From contig JAJDAY010000036.1 in NCBI GenBank assembly GCA_029261655.1, positions 57,380-121,379 of the forward strand: a DNA stretch of 64,000 bases, given 5' to 3'. The DNA is from Nitrospinaceae bacterium. Its GTDB lineage: Bacteria; Nitrospinota; Nitrospinia; Nitrospinales; VA-1. Both the position numbers and the translations under genes were made by a program. Under the pieces are notes generated by a model, which saw only the letters and a program-made list of their open reading frames with translations, was not told where the DNA came from and searched no databases. Shown one piece after another: positions 17,272 through 26,829 of this stretch (positions are counted from its first letter, which is position 1; every line of letters begins with the position of its first letter).

Positions 17272-18504
17272 TTATTTTTCCCATTTACAGCCCTTTGCCG
17301 CAAGGTTCACTGAAGAAACCTTCATATCGCATTGACTTTCAATAAAACTGCAAAATCCGTCCAGACCCCCTCGGAAAGCAAACCCGTATTCCTTTCCACG
17401 AGTTCCCTCTTTAACGATCCGTTTGGCATCTTTACGGGCTCTTTCGATATGATTGAACCGTTTTGATGGGGCGGCAACCGTATAGAGGAACTCCATAAAA
17501 CCCCTGCTGTCCGGTTTCTTTGCCTGCAAAACATTAAACTCCGTATCCGCTTTGCTGGAAAATCGATAACCCGAATACAAAAGGCACTTTAATTTTCCAG
17601 ATGAACCACCACCCAGGCCAGTTCCTCCCCCGCCCGCAGTACCTCCAGTGCCACCCCCGGTAGGTGTGGGAATGGGAGGAGGGGGTGGAGAGGGAGGTGT
17701 CCAGTCGTCCCTGGAGCATATTGAACAGGCTTTCGTTACCGGGTTTACTCTTGTGATAAAATCACCGGACTCCCCTGTAAGGGTGCAGGCTTTCTCGGTG
17801 TCGCCAGGATCGAGGTTGCCTTTACTATCCAAAAAGTTCATGCTCATCCAGTTGGAACAATGCCCCTCGGAAGAACCCGCCCCGGTCACCTTCCCGCCAC
17901 TGGATGAACCCCCACCTGCAACCGCTACAGGGCCTTTCGTAGTATCTTTCAGGGTCGTCGACGGGGTTGTCCCTCCGCCCGTTCCCCCAGGACCCTCCGA
18001 GGGCACGGGGTTTTTAATTTTTCCACCAAACACATCGTAGAGCGGCTCCGTGGGGAGATCACCTTTAATGGAATCACCCAAATCTTCATTGTACATTCCA
18101 TAAGCCGCTTGCATCAAAACCCTGAAAAATATTGCCTGCAATCTGGGGTCATCTCTGTTTGATGCATTCTCCTGTGCAAGGCCCAGTTGCACACAGTCAA
18201 AAGCGGTCTTACGATCGGGTTGGCCTTGGACGGCTAATGCCAGCCGGCCCAATGCATGACCCATCATTGCTGATTTCGCAATTTCGTTAATAAATTTAGC
18301 ATCGTCTTTAGCATGCTCAGGCACTCTTACCTCGACTTTTTTATCCCAATAATCGGTCTGTAAGACCTTCTGAAAATTTCTCCAGACTTGGGAATCCCTT
18401 GGAGTCGGGTTAGGACATATATTGGAGTGGGCCATGGAGGCGAACAGGAAAAAAACGGCCAATGAAATGAAAAATGAGGTGAGGACGGATTTTTTAAAAT
18501 GCAT
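17272..18504 (-). CDS. Secreted low-complexity protein with a CSNW/DDWTP domain
   Basis: A 410-residue exported protein of unknown function. The signal peptide is residues 1-27 (AHS-N). A helical region covers about 38-160. Gly/Ser/Thr-rich linkers flank a Cys module at about 216-270 (CSNW...GESGDFIT...CSRDDWTP), and a Pro-rich run (PSPPPPPIPTP) and a Gly-rich run follow. The C-terminal domain (305-410) has four Cys and is basic. The Cys module matches the one in 16158-17201, also at DNA level in places. The two genes are 70 bases apart on the same strand and are probably co-transcribed. Both lie between the two copies of the fur 3' end. Confidence 0.7.
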   Translation of the reverse strand: MHFKKSVLTSFFISLAVFFLFASMAHSNICPNPTPRDSQVWRNFQKVLQTDYWDKKVEVRVPEHAKDDAKFINEIAKSAMMGHALGRLALAVQGQPDRKTAFDCVQLGLAQENASNRDDPRLQAIFFRVLMQAAYGMYNEDLGDSIKGDLPTEPLYDVFGGKIKNPVPSEGPGGTGGGTTPSTTLKDTTKGPVAVAGGGSSSGGKVTGAGSSEGHCSNWMSMNFLDSKGNLDPGDTEKACTLTGESGDFITRVNPVTKACSICSRDDWTPPSPPPPPIPTPTGGGTGGTAGGGGTGLGGGSSGKLKCLLYSGYRFSSKADTEFNVLQAKKPDSRGFMEFLYTVAAPSKRFNHIERARKDAKRIVKEGTRGKEYGFAFRGGLDGFCSFIESQCDMKVSSVNLAAKGCKWEK

Positions 18505-18728
18505 TGTTTTTCCTTTCCTGGTCCAAAATTAAACCGAAGGATAGCGGGGTATTTTTCTATTGTAGTTAATATGAGCCCCAATTTTCTCAAATATTCAGGA
18601 TGAATTTAAGAAAAAAATAGCCCTAGGTCGAAAGAAGAATAAATTCTGTGGTGGATGAAGATAAGTAGGATTTTGAAATTAAAGAGGTTTATGGGCGAGA
18701 CGCCTCATTTCCGGAATAAAATGGAAAT
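18505..18728. other. Upstream region of the secreted paralogue pair
   Basis: AT-rich DNA between the start of the 17272-18504 gene and the fur remnant. It should carry the minus-strand promoter of the paralogue pair; no hexamers of good quality were found. One boundary of the fur-flanked segment lies at its right end. Confidence 0.3.
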
Positions 18729-18875
18729 ATGACAAACTGCCCAAGAAGCGGAAAGATCATTGAGTTCAACCACCCGCTCATTGAAAAGTTTCAGGAAGAA
18801 GTCGCCGCCCGCAATGGATTCACCATTACATCCCACAAACTGGACATGTTCGGCATGTGTAGCGATTGCCGTTGA
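18729..18875 (+). pseudogene. Truncated second copy of the fur 3' end
   Basis: From 18748 to the TGA at 18873-18875 this matches fur codons 101-142 with only synonymous changes (three internal, plus CGG to CGT and TAA to TGA). The DNA-binding half of Fur is absent. An ATG at 18729 opens a 48-codon frame (beginning MTNCPRSGK) that joins the fur part in frame. Codon 101, a zinc-ligand Cys in fur, is Ser here. Purely synonymous differences suggest that the copy diverged while still part of a working fur gene before it was cut off. Confidence 0.8.
18748..18871 (+). repeat. Long direct repeat, copy 2 (fur 3' end)
   Basis: The direct-repeat partner of 15716-15839, in the same orientation, 124 bases with three internal differences. 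Together the copies bracket about 2.9 kb containing the two secreted paralogues. The arrangement resembles an element integrated at the 3' end of a gene that rebuilds the gene end, but no integrase lies inside. Confidence 0.9.
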
Positions 18876-18901
18876 CTCATTTCAAATTGTAGCAATGCCG
18901 G

Positions 18902-19858
18902 TCAATACCGTCCCCCCTCCGCCGAGCCGGCTGGCAGGTGTTCGTCGATCACCGCTATATCATCCTCAGAAAGTTGAATCTTGAGAGAAGCCACATTCTC
19001 CTCCAGGCGGGAGATTTTTTTTGTTCCCGGAATCGGAAAGACGTCCTCACCATTTTGCAATACCCAGGCAAGGGCCAATTGAGCGGGGGTCACTGACTTT
19101 TCTTTGGCAAGTTTCCCTATAACTTCAGTAAACTTTTGATTGCGTTCCATAGCCTGTTGCTCGAAGCGGGGAAGAACCAGCCGTCGGTCGCCTTTCCCCA
19201 GGTCCTTCCTTGCGGTGACGGCTCCGGCAAGAAAACCACGGCCCAGGGGGCTATAGGCGACCATTCCGATGTTTAATTCCCGGCAAACGGGCAACGTGTC
19301 ATTTTCCGGTTCACGCGCCCACAACGAAAACTCATTTTGCAATGCAGTGACGGGGTGCACTTCATGCACACGGCGAAGCGTGTCGCCATCCACCTCGCTG
19401 ATGCCGATGTAACGGACTTTTCCCGCTTTGACCAGTTCCCCCATAGCTCCAATCGTATCTTCCACCGGCACATCGGGGTCAATACGGTGTAGATAATAGA
19501 GGTCTATGGTTTCCCTGCCCAACCGTTTCAAACTGGCTTCGCACGCCTGTTTGACATATTCCGGTCGGGCGTTGCGCCCGGTAATTCCCCCATCCGCGTC
19601 CGGCAGGATGCCGAATTTACTGGCCAATACAATCCGGCCCCAATCATTTTTAAACGCTCTCTTCAACAACTCTTCGCTTTGACCCACTCCGTAGATATCG
19701 GCAGTGTCAAAAAAATTGATCCCAAGTTCAAGTGACCGATGCAATAGTTTGATCGATTCATCCGGGTCACTCGCCCCGTAGAAATCAGCCATGCTCATAC
19801 AACCCAGACCGAGACGCGATACTTTAAGATCACTATTGCCCAGAGTTTTTCTTTCCAT
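18902..19858 (-). CDS. Aldo/keto reductase
   Basis: An NADPH-dependent oxidoreductase of 318 residues with a TIM-barrel fold. The catalytic set is visible: Asp and Tyr in FDTADIYG, Lys in VLASKFG and His in YYLHRIDP. A cofactor-binding C-terminal segment (PIPGTKKISRLEENV) follows. It looks like the AKR13/YakC-type branch that reduces aldehydes. The C-terminus ends close to the fur remnant on the opposite strand, with no overlap. Substrate unknown. Confidence 0.92.
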   Translation of the reverse strand: MERKTLGNSDLKVSRLGLGCMSMADFYGASDPDESIKLLHRSLELGINFFDTADIYGVGQSEELLKRAFKNDWGRIVLASKFGILPDADGGITGRNARPEYVKQACEASLKRLGRETIDLYYLHRIDPDVPVEDTIGAMGELVKAGKVRYIGISEVDGDTLRRVHEVHPVTALQNEFSLWAREPENDTLPVCRELNIGMVAYSPLGRGFLAGAVTARKDLGKGDRRLVLPRFEQQAMERNQKFTEVIGKLAKEKSVTPAQLALAWVLQNGEDVFPIPGTKKISRLEENVASLKIQLSEDDIAVIDEHLPAGSAEGGRY

Positions 19859-19945
19859 TTTTTTTAAAAGGTTTTATGGGTTTTAAAAATTACCTTGGCA
19901 GAAGCACGGGCGGCTTCGGGAAATAGTGAAGGAGCGGAAGATGGA

Positions 19946-20872
19946 TTATTCTTCAGTTGCTTTGGTTTGACTGGAGATAGACTGTGCGCACCGAAAGCCG
20001 ATATAATTGTAGATCTCGTTGATGGCCTGACCATAGGTGGTCACTTTTTGGAAAACCCGGTTTTTCGGGTGGAGCCAGATGCGGTTGGTGATGCGTAAAG
20101 CGCCTGCCGAGGAATCGAAAGCGCCGCCGCGGATCACTTTGTATTCGCCTGTTTCAGGTCCCTTGGGGTTGTTCTTTTCCCTTATCTGATAATACGGCTC
20201 GTACCAGTCGTCCGTCCATTCCCAGACATTTCCCATCATGTCGTACAAACCAAATTGATTGGGTTGCTTCTGGCCTACAGGATGAGTGGTTTCCCCCGAT
20301 CCGTCCTTATACCAGGCATAAGCCTCATCCATCATATTGCCCCAGAAGTAACGCGCGTTCGCCCCGCCCTTCGCGGCGTATTCCCACTCCGCTTCCGTGG
20401 GCAGACGGCATTGGCCTTTGGATTTCTCCAGAAACTCCTGGACCTCAACATAATTGACCTGCTCGACAGGAAGATCCGGGCCAATGAACTTGGATGGATT
20501 GAAACCCAGTAATTTTTCCCAGCGCGCCTGAGTCACCTCAAACTTATCCATGTAAAAATCATCGAGGCAAACTTCATGTTCGGGTTTTTCATCTTCCTGG
20601 GCGTAATCATTGCCCATGATGAAACATCCCCCTTTGATGAAGACCATTCCAGCCGGCGCCCGTTTGGCTTTTTCCTGATCTTCGGGAGACAACACGACGG
20701 GAATCACCTTTTCCGGCATTTCAGGGGGGGCTTCAGAATTCCGGGCAGAGTCGGTGGATTCGGAAAGGGAAGTATCTTCCCCTCCAGTGGATTCTTTCTG
20801 ACCGTCGTTGCCGGAACATCCCGCTCCTAAAGTCAGAAGCAGGCCGAATGTAAAAAAGATTATTAAACGCAT
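19946..20872 (-). CDS. Lipoprotein with a formylglycine-generating-enzyme-like (SUMF1) domain
   Basis: The frame is open from 20911, but the start at 20872 (MRLIIFFTFG) gives a normal lipoprotein signal peptide with the lipobox LGAGC and Cys19 as the modified residue. A Ser/Glu/Pro-rich linker follows. The SUMF1/FGE-sulfatase domain fills the rest: GGCFIMGND, EVTQARWEKL, CRLPTEAEWEYAAKGG, GNVWEWTDDWY, VIRGGAFD and GFRCAQS. This fold includes true formylglycine-generating enzymes but also many proteins without that activity. The Cys pair of the active enzyme is not evident, so a binding or structural role in the envelope is more likely. Confidence 0.85.
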   Translation of the reverse strand: MRLIIFFTFGLLLTLGAGCSGNDGQKESTGGEDTSLSESTDSARNSEAPPEMPEKVIPVVLSPEDQEKAKRAPAGMVFIKGGCFIMGNDYAQEDEKPEHEVCLDDFYMDKFEVTQARWEKLLGFNPSKFIGPDLPVEQVNYVEVQEFLEKSKGQCRLPTEAEWEYAAKGGANARYFWGNMMDEAYAWYKDGSGETTHPVGQKQPNQFGLYDMMGNVWEWTDDWYEPYYQIREKNNPKGPETGEYKVIRGGAFDSSAGALRITNRIWLHPKNRVFQKVTTYGQAINEIYNYIGFRCAQSISSQTKATEE

Positions 20873-21090
20873 TGATTTAAGTGACATTAGGTAAGCGAAA
20901 GATAATACCACGTTGGTGTTTGTTTACAATGAATTTTAAACGCCTGACAGGACTATTTGGGAGAAATTATACAAGTTGAAAGAACTTAAAAAAATGGTTA
21001 AATCCTTAAAAAATTAGGATTTGCGCTCAAAATTACGGAATTTATGCCGATAGAGAACAGAATATTGACTTTATCATTCTTCCGGGAAAT

Positions 21091-23532
21091 ATGAGAATCC
21101 TCCTCTCAGGGAAATTAAAACACTGGCAACTCCTTTTGCTGACGGCCCTTGTTCTGGCTTTTTTTTCGGCTTGTTCTTCCACACCCCCACGTATACCCGA
21201 AAAACCGAAACCAACGTATGAGAGGGCCATTTCAAAAAAGGAAGAATCGAAGCCTGCACCCTCTATCCTGGAAATGGCGACCACCTTGTTGACCGGCGAA
21301 CCCAAAGCCCCTCCCCTTCTGCCTTATCAAAAGGATATTAAGGCCGCCCGACACCGATATAATTTACAGGAATACCCGGAAGCGGAATTCTATTTAAAAA
21401 AAGCCCTCCTGCAATTTCCCGATGAACCTTCTGCCTTGAAGCTTTTGCCCTGGACCTATTTTTTCCAGCGAAATTATGACAAGGCGTTACGAGCCTTTGA
21501 ACGCAGTCAGGTGATAGCCCCCAGGGACCCGGACACGCTTGCGGGAATAGGCTGGTGCTACCTGGCCATGAATAATTTCAACCAAGCCCTGGAAACATTC
21601 ACCCAGGCCGAGCAATATTCTCCAGACAGCTACCCTACCCGCAAAGGCCGGGCTATCATCTTTCTTAAACAGAGAAACCCTTCCCGTGCGTTGCCGTTTT
21701 TGAAGTCGATTTATAACCCTCAGGAAATTGAAAGAATCCTTGCTTTTGAGGAATCAGAAGGTGAAAAATTATCTGAAAGCACTTATCCGGTCCTTCCTGG
21801 TGATTTGGATATGGCCTCCCTTTTCACTCTGCCGGTGGATGAGCCACGTTACCTGGACATGCTCCGGGGCTTGAAGCGACCGGAAAATCATTCTCCTGAA
21901 CTGGAGACGGCATGGAAATATTATCGCCTGGGTTTATACCCCAGAGCCTTGCAAGCCTTTCAGGAACTGCCCGAACCCATCGGTCAAACATTGGACGCTC
22001 AAAACGGCCTCGCCTGGAGTTATTTCCAACACCGGGATATTCAAAAAGCGGATGCAATATTTAAGAGAATCGCTAAGACCTATCCAAAGTTCATAGGAGT
22101 CGAAAAAGGGTTGCGGGAATCAGAGAATTTTAAACTGCGGAAGGCGGCTCACGCGCAATATTATCTGGACCTGAACAAATTGAGAATGGCCGAAAGTAAA
22201 TACAGAGTCTTGATAGATGAGTTTCCCGACTGGGCACATTCTTACGCTCAAATGGGAAGAATCGCGTTGAAGCTTTACAACCTTGAAGTGGCCGGAGAAT
22301 ATTTGAGTTCCGCCCTGCAACTGGACCCGAAAAGCAAGGCCGGTCTTTTAGGCATGGAAGAGATGGAAGCCATCCGTGAACCGGGCCTGTATAAAGCCAA
22401 TCAGGCTTTTAAACGAGAGGAATATCAAAAAGCCGCAAGTCTTTACAACGATTATATCGAAGATCATAAATCTTCAACCCCGATGAATGAATCCCTGGCC
22501 CGCGCCTATAATGGCCTGGGGTGGAGCCAATACCATAAGGGACAATTCGGCTATGCGATTGAAAAATTCAGGCAATCCAAAAATTTTAAGCCGTTTGAAT
22601 CCGACTCCATAAAGGGAATAGGTCTATCCTACTTCCATCTCAAGAACTACAGAGACGCTTTGCCCTACCTGAGATACGCTCACGACAGAAACCCGGAAGA
22701 AGGGATGGAAAATTATGAACTGGACTGGAGCGTCCTCAGAACCTGGGGGGATGATCGAGCCAGCCAGTATTTCCAGCGCGAAATGCAAGTGGACCCCCTG
22801 CGCGCCTCCTTATATATGGGAATGGGTTGGATTCAATTCAAGAACAGCAAACCCGATCTGGCGGTGGAATATTTTCTGAAAGCAATTTCCCTGGACCCTG
22901 ATTCCGCTGTGTCCAATGAGTTTTTCAATCTTCTGAGTGGCCAGCGATTCGGCTGGCAGGTCTATAACCGCCTGGGCTGGGCTTATTATCATAAAAGAAA
23001 TTTTTCCCGGTCACTCGAAATGTTCCGTATCTCTCTTAAGGAAAGGCCGGATAAATCCGGGGCGCATACCGGGATCGGGTACAACTTATACCAGATGGGA
23101 AAATATGCCTCGGCTATAAAGTATCTGGAACAGGCCCTGCTCATCAATCCCGCGTCAGCCCCCGTGCTTGAAACCGTTCTGGATGAGAGGGACAACCCTT
23201 CTCTTAAAGTTCGGACAACTGCCAGGACCAAGCTGGCAAGCGCTTATTACCAGTCGGGAAACTATCTGAAAGCAGTCCGTTATTATCAAAAGGATTTAAC
23301 ATTTCATCCTGCGCTTGCGGACGCTCACGCCGGTTTGGGTTGGGCTTATTTGAAATTGCGCCGACTGACAGAGTCCCGCGCGGCGTTCACCGAATCTTTA
23401 AAGCTCGCACCCTTGAAAACCCAATCGCACAAAGGTTTAACCGAGGTAAAACAATTGCTGGCAACGCAAAATATTCGAGTCAAAAATCCGGTTTTTCAAA
23501 ATCATCCCTGCTCTTCCCCTTGCAAAAATTGA
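21091..23532 (+). CDS. TPR-repeat outer-envelope lipoprotein
   Basis: An 813-residue protein with a signal peptide ending in a lipobox (SAC, Cys28), so it is probably lipid-anchored. From about residue 80 to the end it is built of tetratricopeptide repeats. Several show the A-x3-Y/F-A...P motif clearly (for example AGIGWCYLAMNNFNQALETF, and GIGYNLYQMGKYASAIKYL near residue 680). A shorter spacer around 210-280 lacks repeats. TPR lipoproteins act as scaffolds for secretion, pilus or polysaccharide machines. No partner operon is adjacent, so its specific role is unknown. Confidence 0.85.
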   Translation: MRILLSGKLKHWQLLLLTALVLAFFSACSSTPPRIPEKPKPTYERAISKKEESKPAPSILEMATTLLTGEPKAPPLLPYQKDIKAARHRYNLQEYPEAEFYLKKALLQFPDEPSALKLLPWTYFFQRNYDKALRAFERSQVIAPRDPDTLAGIGWCYLAMNNFNQALETFTQAEQYSPDSYPTRKGRAIIFLKQRNPSRALPFLKSIYNPQEIERILAFEESEGEKLSESTYPVLPGDLDMASLFTLPVDEPRYLDMLRGLKRPENHSPELETAWKYYRLGLYPRALQAFQELPEPIGQTLDAQNGLAWSYFQHRDIQKADAIFKRIAKTYPKFIGVEKGLRESENFKLRKAAHAQYYLDLNKLRMAESKYRVLIDEFPDWAHSYAQMGRIALKLYNLEVAGEYLSSALQLDPKSKAGLLGMEEMEAIREPGLYKANQAFKREEYQKAASLYNDYIEDHKSSTPMNESLARAYNGLGWSQYHKGQFGYAIEKFRQSKNFKPFESDSIKGIGLSYFHLKNYRDALPYLRYAHDRNPEEGMENYELDWSVLRTWGDDRASQYFQREMQVDPLRASLYMGMGWIQFKNSKPDLAVEYFLKAISLDPDSAVSNEFFNLLSGQRFGWQVYNRLGWAYYHKRNFSRSLEMFRISLKERPDKSGAHTGIGYNLYQMGKYASAIKYLEQALLINPASAPVLETVLDERDNPSLKVRTTARTKLASAYYQSGNYLKAVRYYQKDLTFHPALADAHAGLGWAYLKLRRLTESRAAFTESLKLAPLKTQSHKGLTEVKQLLATQNIRVKNPVFQNHPCSSPCKN

Positions 23533-23704
23533 GTCCAAACTAGCTTAAAAAACGCTATGTCTTGCAAAAACAAAACATTTCATTTGACACTCCGAAAAAA
23601 AATGATAAAATATTAATCAATCAAATATATTTTCTTATCATTTTGAATATTTGGCGCTCATTGGGGGGGAGGGGTTCCTTTCTCTTTTCACTGTGGAGTG
23701 AGAA

Positions 23705-23738
23705 ATCATGGAGTTGGACAAACGTTCAACTCCATGAT
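23705..23738. repeat. Perfect 12-bp inverted repeat between convergent genes
   Basis: ATCATGGAGTTG (23705-23716) is repeated inverted as CAACTCCATGAT (23727-23738) around a 10-base loop. It lies in the gap between the TPR gene and acs, which converge. It can act as a bidirectional terminator, but neither side has a T-run, so a protein-binding site or an RNA-stability hairpin is equally possible. Confidence 0.6.
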
Positions 23739-23782
23739 CCTGTCCACATTTGATCGCCGCTTTGTAACCTGCCTCTTCAGTC

Positions 23783-25765
23783 TCACACCTTTTTCAATTG
23801 CTGATAGGAACTCTTTAGTTCATCCACAACGGACGGGTCCGCCAAAGTTGAGACATCGCCCAGTTGGTCGGCTTCATCGGCGGCAATTTTTCTAAGAATA
23901 CGGCGCATGATTTTTCCTGAACGTGTTTTCGGCAAAGCGGGCGCCCATTGAATCACATCCGGCGATGCGATGGGACCGATCTCCTTACGCACAAAATTTT
24001 TGAGTTCCTTGCCAAGATCCTGGCTATACTCCACGCCGTCCATCAAAGAAATATAGGCATAGATTCCCTGGCCTTTTATTTCATGCGGAAACCCGACAAC
24101 GGCGGCTTCCGACACGGAGGGATGGAGAACCAACGCGGACTCAACCTCCGCAGTCCCGATGCGATGTCCTGAAACATTGATCACATCATCCACCCTGCCG
24201 GTGATCCAGTAGTAACCGTCTTTATCCCGTCTGCATCCATCCCCGGTAAAATAATAGCCGGGATAAAGTTTGAAGTAGGTTTCCTCGAACCGGTCATGGT
24301 CTCCATAAATCGTTCGCGCCTGACCGGGCCAGGGTTCGGAAAGAGCCAACACTCCCGTCACGGCGTTCCCTTCCAGAACCTTGCCGGTTTCGGATGCAAT
24401 GACCGTCGGTTTAATCCCGAAAAAAGGAAACGTCGCCGATCCGGGTTTACAAGGGGTGCATCCCGGAAGAGGCGTGATCAAAATCCCCCCGGTTTCTGTT
24501 TGCCACCAGGTGTCCACAATGGGGCATTTTTCACGCCCTATATTTTTGTGATACCAGCGCCAGGCTTCGGGGTTGATCGGTTCCCCCACAGAACCCAGCA
24601 CTTTAAGGGAGGACAGGTCATATTTCGCCGGAATTTCTTCGCCATGCGCCATCAATGCGCGTATCGCGGTGGGGGCTGTGTAAAACTGAGTGACCTTGTG
24701 TTTGTCGACCACCTCCCAGAACCGCCCCGCGTCGGGATAGGTCGGGACACCTTCAAACATGAGCGTGGTCGCCCCATTTGCCAGGGGACCGTAAATGATA
24801 TAGGAGTGTCCGGTGACCCAGCCAATGTCGGCGGTGCACCACCAGATGTCGCCATCATGGTAATCAAAAATATATTTCTGCGTCAGCGCGGCAAAAATCA
24901 TATAGCCGCCCACATTGTGCTGAACTCCTTTGGGCTTGCCCGTGGAACCGGAAGTATAAAGCAGAAACAGGGGGTCTTCTGCGTCAACAGGTTCGGCCTC
25001 GCAATCGGACGACGCGTCCCGCATTTCGTCATGCCACCAGAAATCCCGACCGGAAACCATGCTGACAGGGATCGCCGATCCAACCCGTTCCACAACGATA
25101 CACGTCTCCACTCGTAACCCGTTTTTTTGGGCGATTTCGATGGCCTTATCCGCACTGTCCTTCAAAGGGACGGGCTTGGTTCCCCGAAAAGCGCCGTCTG
25201 TCGTGACCAATATTTTCGATGACGAGTCGTGAATCCGTTCTCCAAGAGCCGTGGCAGAAAAACCCCCGAACACAATCGAATGGACAGCTCCAATCCGGGC
25301 GCAGGCCAGCATGGCGACAGCGAGTTCCACCACCATCGGCATATATATGGTCACGCGGTCCCCTTTTTTGACACCCCGTTTCTTGAGAACGTTGGCGAAC
25401 TTGCACACCTGTTCGTGTAATTCCCGGTAAGTCAGCGTCCGGTTGGTTCCCGGTTCGTTGCCCTCCCAGATGATCGCGGTCTGATCCGCACGGGTTTCAA
25501 GATGCCTGTCCAGACAATTGGTGGTGATATTGGTTTTTCCACCCTTGAACCATTCGATGGAGATAGGGCCGTTTTTTACGTTGTAATTATAGTTCCGCAC
25601 CTGATCCCATTTTTTGAACCAGACAAATTTATCCGCTTCTTCAGCCCAGAATTTTTCGGGATCTTCAATGGACTGGTTATACAATTCCGTGTATTGATCC
25701 ATGTTTTGAAAATACGCCCGGTCGCTGATGGCTTTGGGCGGATTGTATATTTCACGATCACTCAT
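23783..25765 (-). CDS. acs: Acetyl-CoA synthetase (acetate-CoA ligase)
   Basis: Activates acetate to acetyl-CoA through acetyl-AMP. The 660-residue length matches AMP-forming Acs. Motifs include the P-loop-like [19 protein letters not shown], the hinge [17 protein letters not shown], and [15 protein letters not shown], whose second lysine is the residue acetylated for control in other bacteria. The gene stands alone on the minus strand, 35 bases after the gene at 25801-26232. Confidence 0.97.
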   Translation of the reverse strand: MSDREIYNPPKAISDRAYFQNMDQYTELYNQSIEDPEKFWAEEADKFVWFKKWDQVRNYNYNVKNGPISIEWFKGGKTNITTNCLDRHLETRADQTAIIWEGNEPGTNRTLTYRELHEQVCKFANVLKKRGVKKGDRVTIYMPMVVELAVAMLACARIGAVHSIVFGGFSATALGERIHDSSSKILVTTDGAFRGTKPVPLKDSADKAIEIAQKNGLRVETCIVVERVGSAIPVSMVSGRDFWWHDEMRDASSDCEAEPVDAEDPLFLLYTSGSTGKPKGVQHNVGGYMIFAALTQKYIFDYHDGDIWWCTADIGWVTGHSYIIYGPLANGATTLMFEGVPTYPDAGRFWEVVDKHKVTQFYTAPTAIRALMAHGEEIPAKYDLSSLKVLGSVGEPINPEAWRWYHKNIGREKCPIVDTWWQTETGGILITPLPGCTPCKPGSATFPFFGIKPTVIASETGKVLEGNAVTGVLALSEPWPGQARTIYGDHDRFEETYFKLYPGYYFTGDGCRRDKDGYYWITGRVDDVINVSGHRIGTAEVESALVLHPSVSEAAVVGFPHEIKGQGIYAYISLMDGVEYSQDLGKELKNFVRKEIGPIASPDVIQWAPALPKTRSGKIMRRILRKIAADEADQLGDVSTLADPSVVDELKSSYQQLKKV

Positions 25766-25800
25766 TAAATGATCTCCCTGATAGGTGGACTGTTTTATTT

Positions 25801-26232
25801 TTAATCTTCATGAATCGTGCGCACCGCTCGTGCTGATTCGGCGAGTGTCCATAGCCCATCGGGTTGAGTGTATTCCCCATCGCGGATGTTGAATACCCAG
25901 GTCCGCATCCGGCCCGGGACCTGTTGGGCGATCATGGAAAATCCTCCACCGGGCGCAAAAATTTCATTGATATGAATATCTTTTCCGAACCTGTCCTTAA
26001 TGATCCAGGACTTATCATAAATGGTGGCAATTTCATCCCGCGTGGGCAACCGCCAATTTTCATAACCCGCGAATTTTTTTTCGCTCAGACTTCTCGCGTA
26101 ATCGGCGCTGTCCTGATAATTGACCCATTTTTTCAGCTCATTCATGGAGTCGGTTTTATTCCACATGAGATTGTTTTCCGTATCGGTCACGGTTCCATCT
26201 CCATTATCGACAAATCGATTTTGATCACTCAC
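25801..26232 (-). CDS. DUF1566 (Lcl-like C-terminal) domain protein
   Basis: A 143-residue protein without a signal peptide. It begins with the typical [20 protein letters not shown] and has [15 protein letters not shown] in the middle, both markers of DUF1566, a domain related to C-type-lectin and FGE-like folds that is common in surface-protein C-termini. Here it stands alone as a small cytoplasmic-looking protein. The C-terminus ends [10 protein letters not shown]. It precedes acs on the same strand, but the functional link is unclear. Confidence 0.8.
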   Translation of the reverse strand: MSDQNRFVDNGDGTVTDTENNLMWNKTDSMNELKKWVNYQDSADYARSLSEKKFAGYENWRLPTRDEIATIYDKSWIIKDRFGKDIHINEIFAPGGGFSMIAQQVPGRMRTWVFNIRDGEYTQPDGLWTLAESARAVRTIHED

Positions 26233-26430
26233 GGGTCACATTAGTTTTTTGGTTAATTCAACTGATTCTACTAAAACGAACAAAATTAGCACTATTCGGA
26301 TAAATATTCAAAGTTTCCTTTTTTCATCAATGTGTGGGAATGTTTTTATAATACCCGGCTTCATGGTGTACCATTAATGAATAAACAATGCTTAAACCGG
26401 CAATCCTGTATCAGATTTTATATTTAACTC

Positions 26431-26829
26431 ATGAACTCTCCCCAGCCTTCTGAACCCTCCCTTAAAATCTTAATGACCCATTTTAAATGGAGCCTCGACC
26501 GTTTTGAAGAAATTTTAAAAAACGAAAAATCTGACTACTACCGGGACGCGGCGCTACAACGCTTCAGCTTCACTTGTGACATGGCCATGAAATGCATCCG
26601 CTCCCAGGCTATTGAACAAGGCGCATCCTGTAAGACCTTCACGGAATGCATCGAATGGTCCGTAGAACAAAACTGGCTCGAAAAAGAGACTCCCTGGAAT
26701 GAACTGACTGAATCTCACCGTCGGGCCGCGCAAAAGCTAAAAAACGAATTGGCCGACCTCGAATATGACAAGCTGGATTCCTATTGCCGCCTGTTCCATA
26801 AAATTTACAACAAACTGGTAAAATTTTAG
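26431..26829 (+). CDS. HI0074-like nucleotidyltransferase-substrate-binding (HEPN-fold) protein
   Basis: A 132-residue, mostly helical protein. The segment YYRDAALQRFSFTCDMAMKCIR matches the start of the HI0074 family, whose members pair with a MNT-type minimal nucleotidyltransferase in toxin-antitoxin-like two-gene units. No nucleotidyltransferase gene lies within several kb. The RX4-6H motif of catalytic HEPN proteins is not seen, so it is probably inactive as a nuclease. No good ribosome-binding site is visible before the ATG. Confidence 0.65.
   Translation: MNSPQPSEPSLKILMTHFKWSLDRFEEILKNEKSDYYRDAALQRFSFTCDMAMKCIRSQAIEQGASCKTFTECIEWSVEQNWLEKETPWNELTESHRRAAQKLKNELADLEYDKLDSYCRLFHKIYNKLVKF

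Noticed and set aside
15844..18747. A complete integrative mobile element between the fur repeats
   Set aside because: The segment has no integrase, transposase, relaxase or terminal inverted repeats. Only the direct repeats suggest integration, so no mobile-element feature is annotated.
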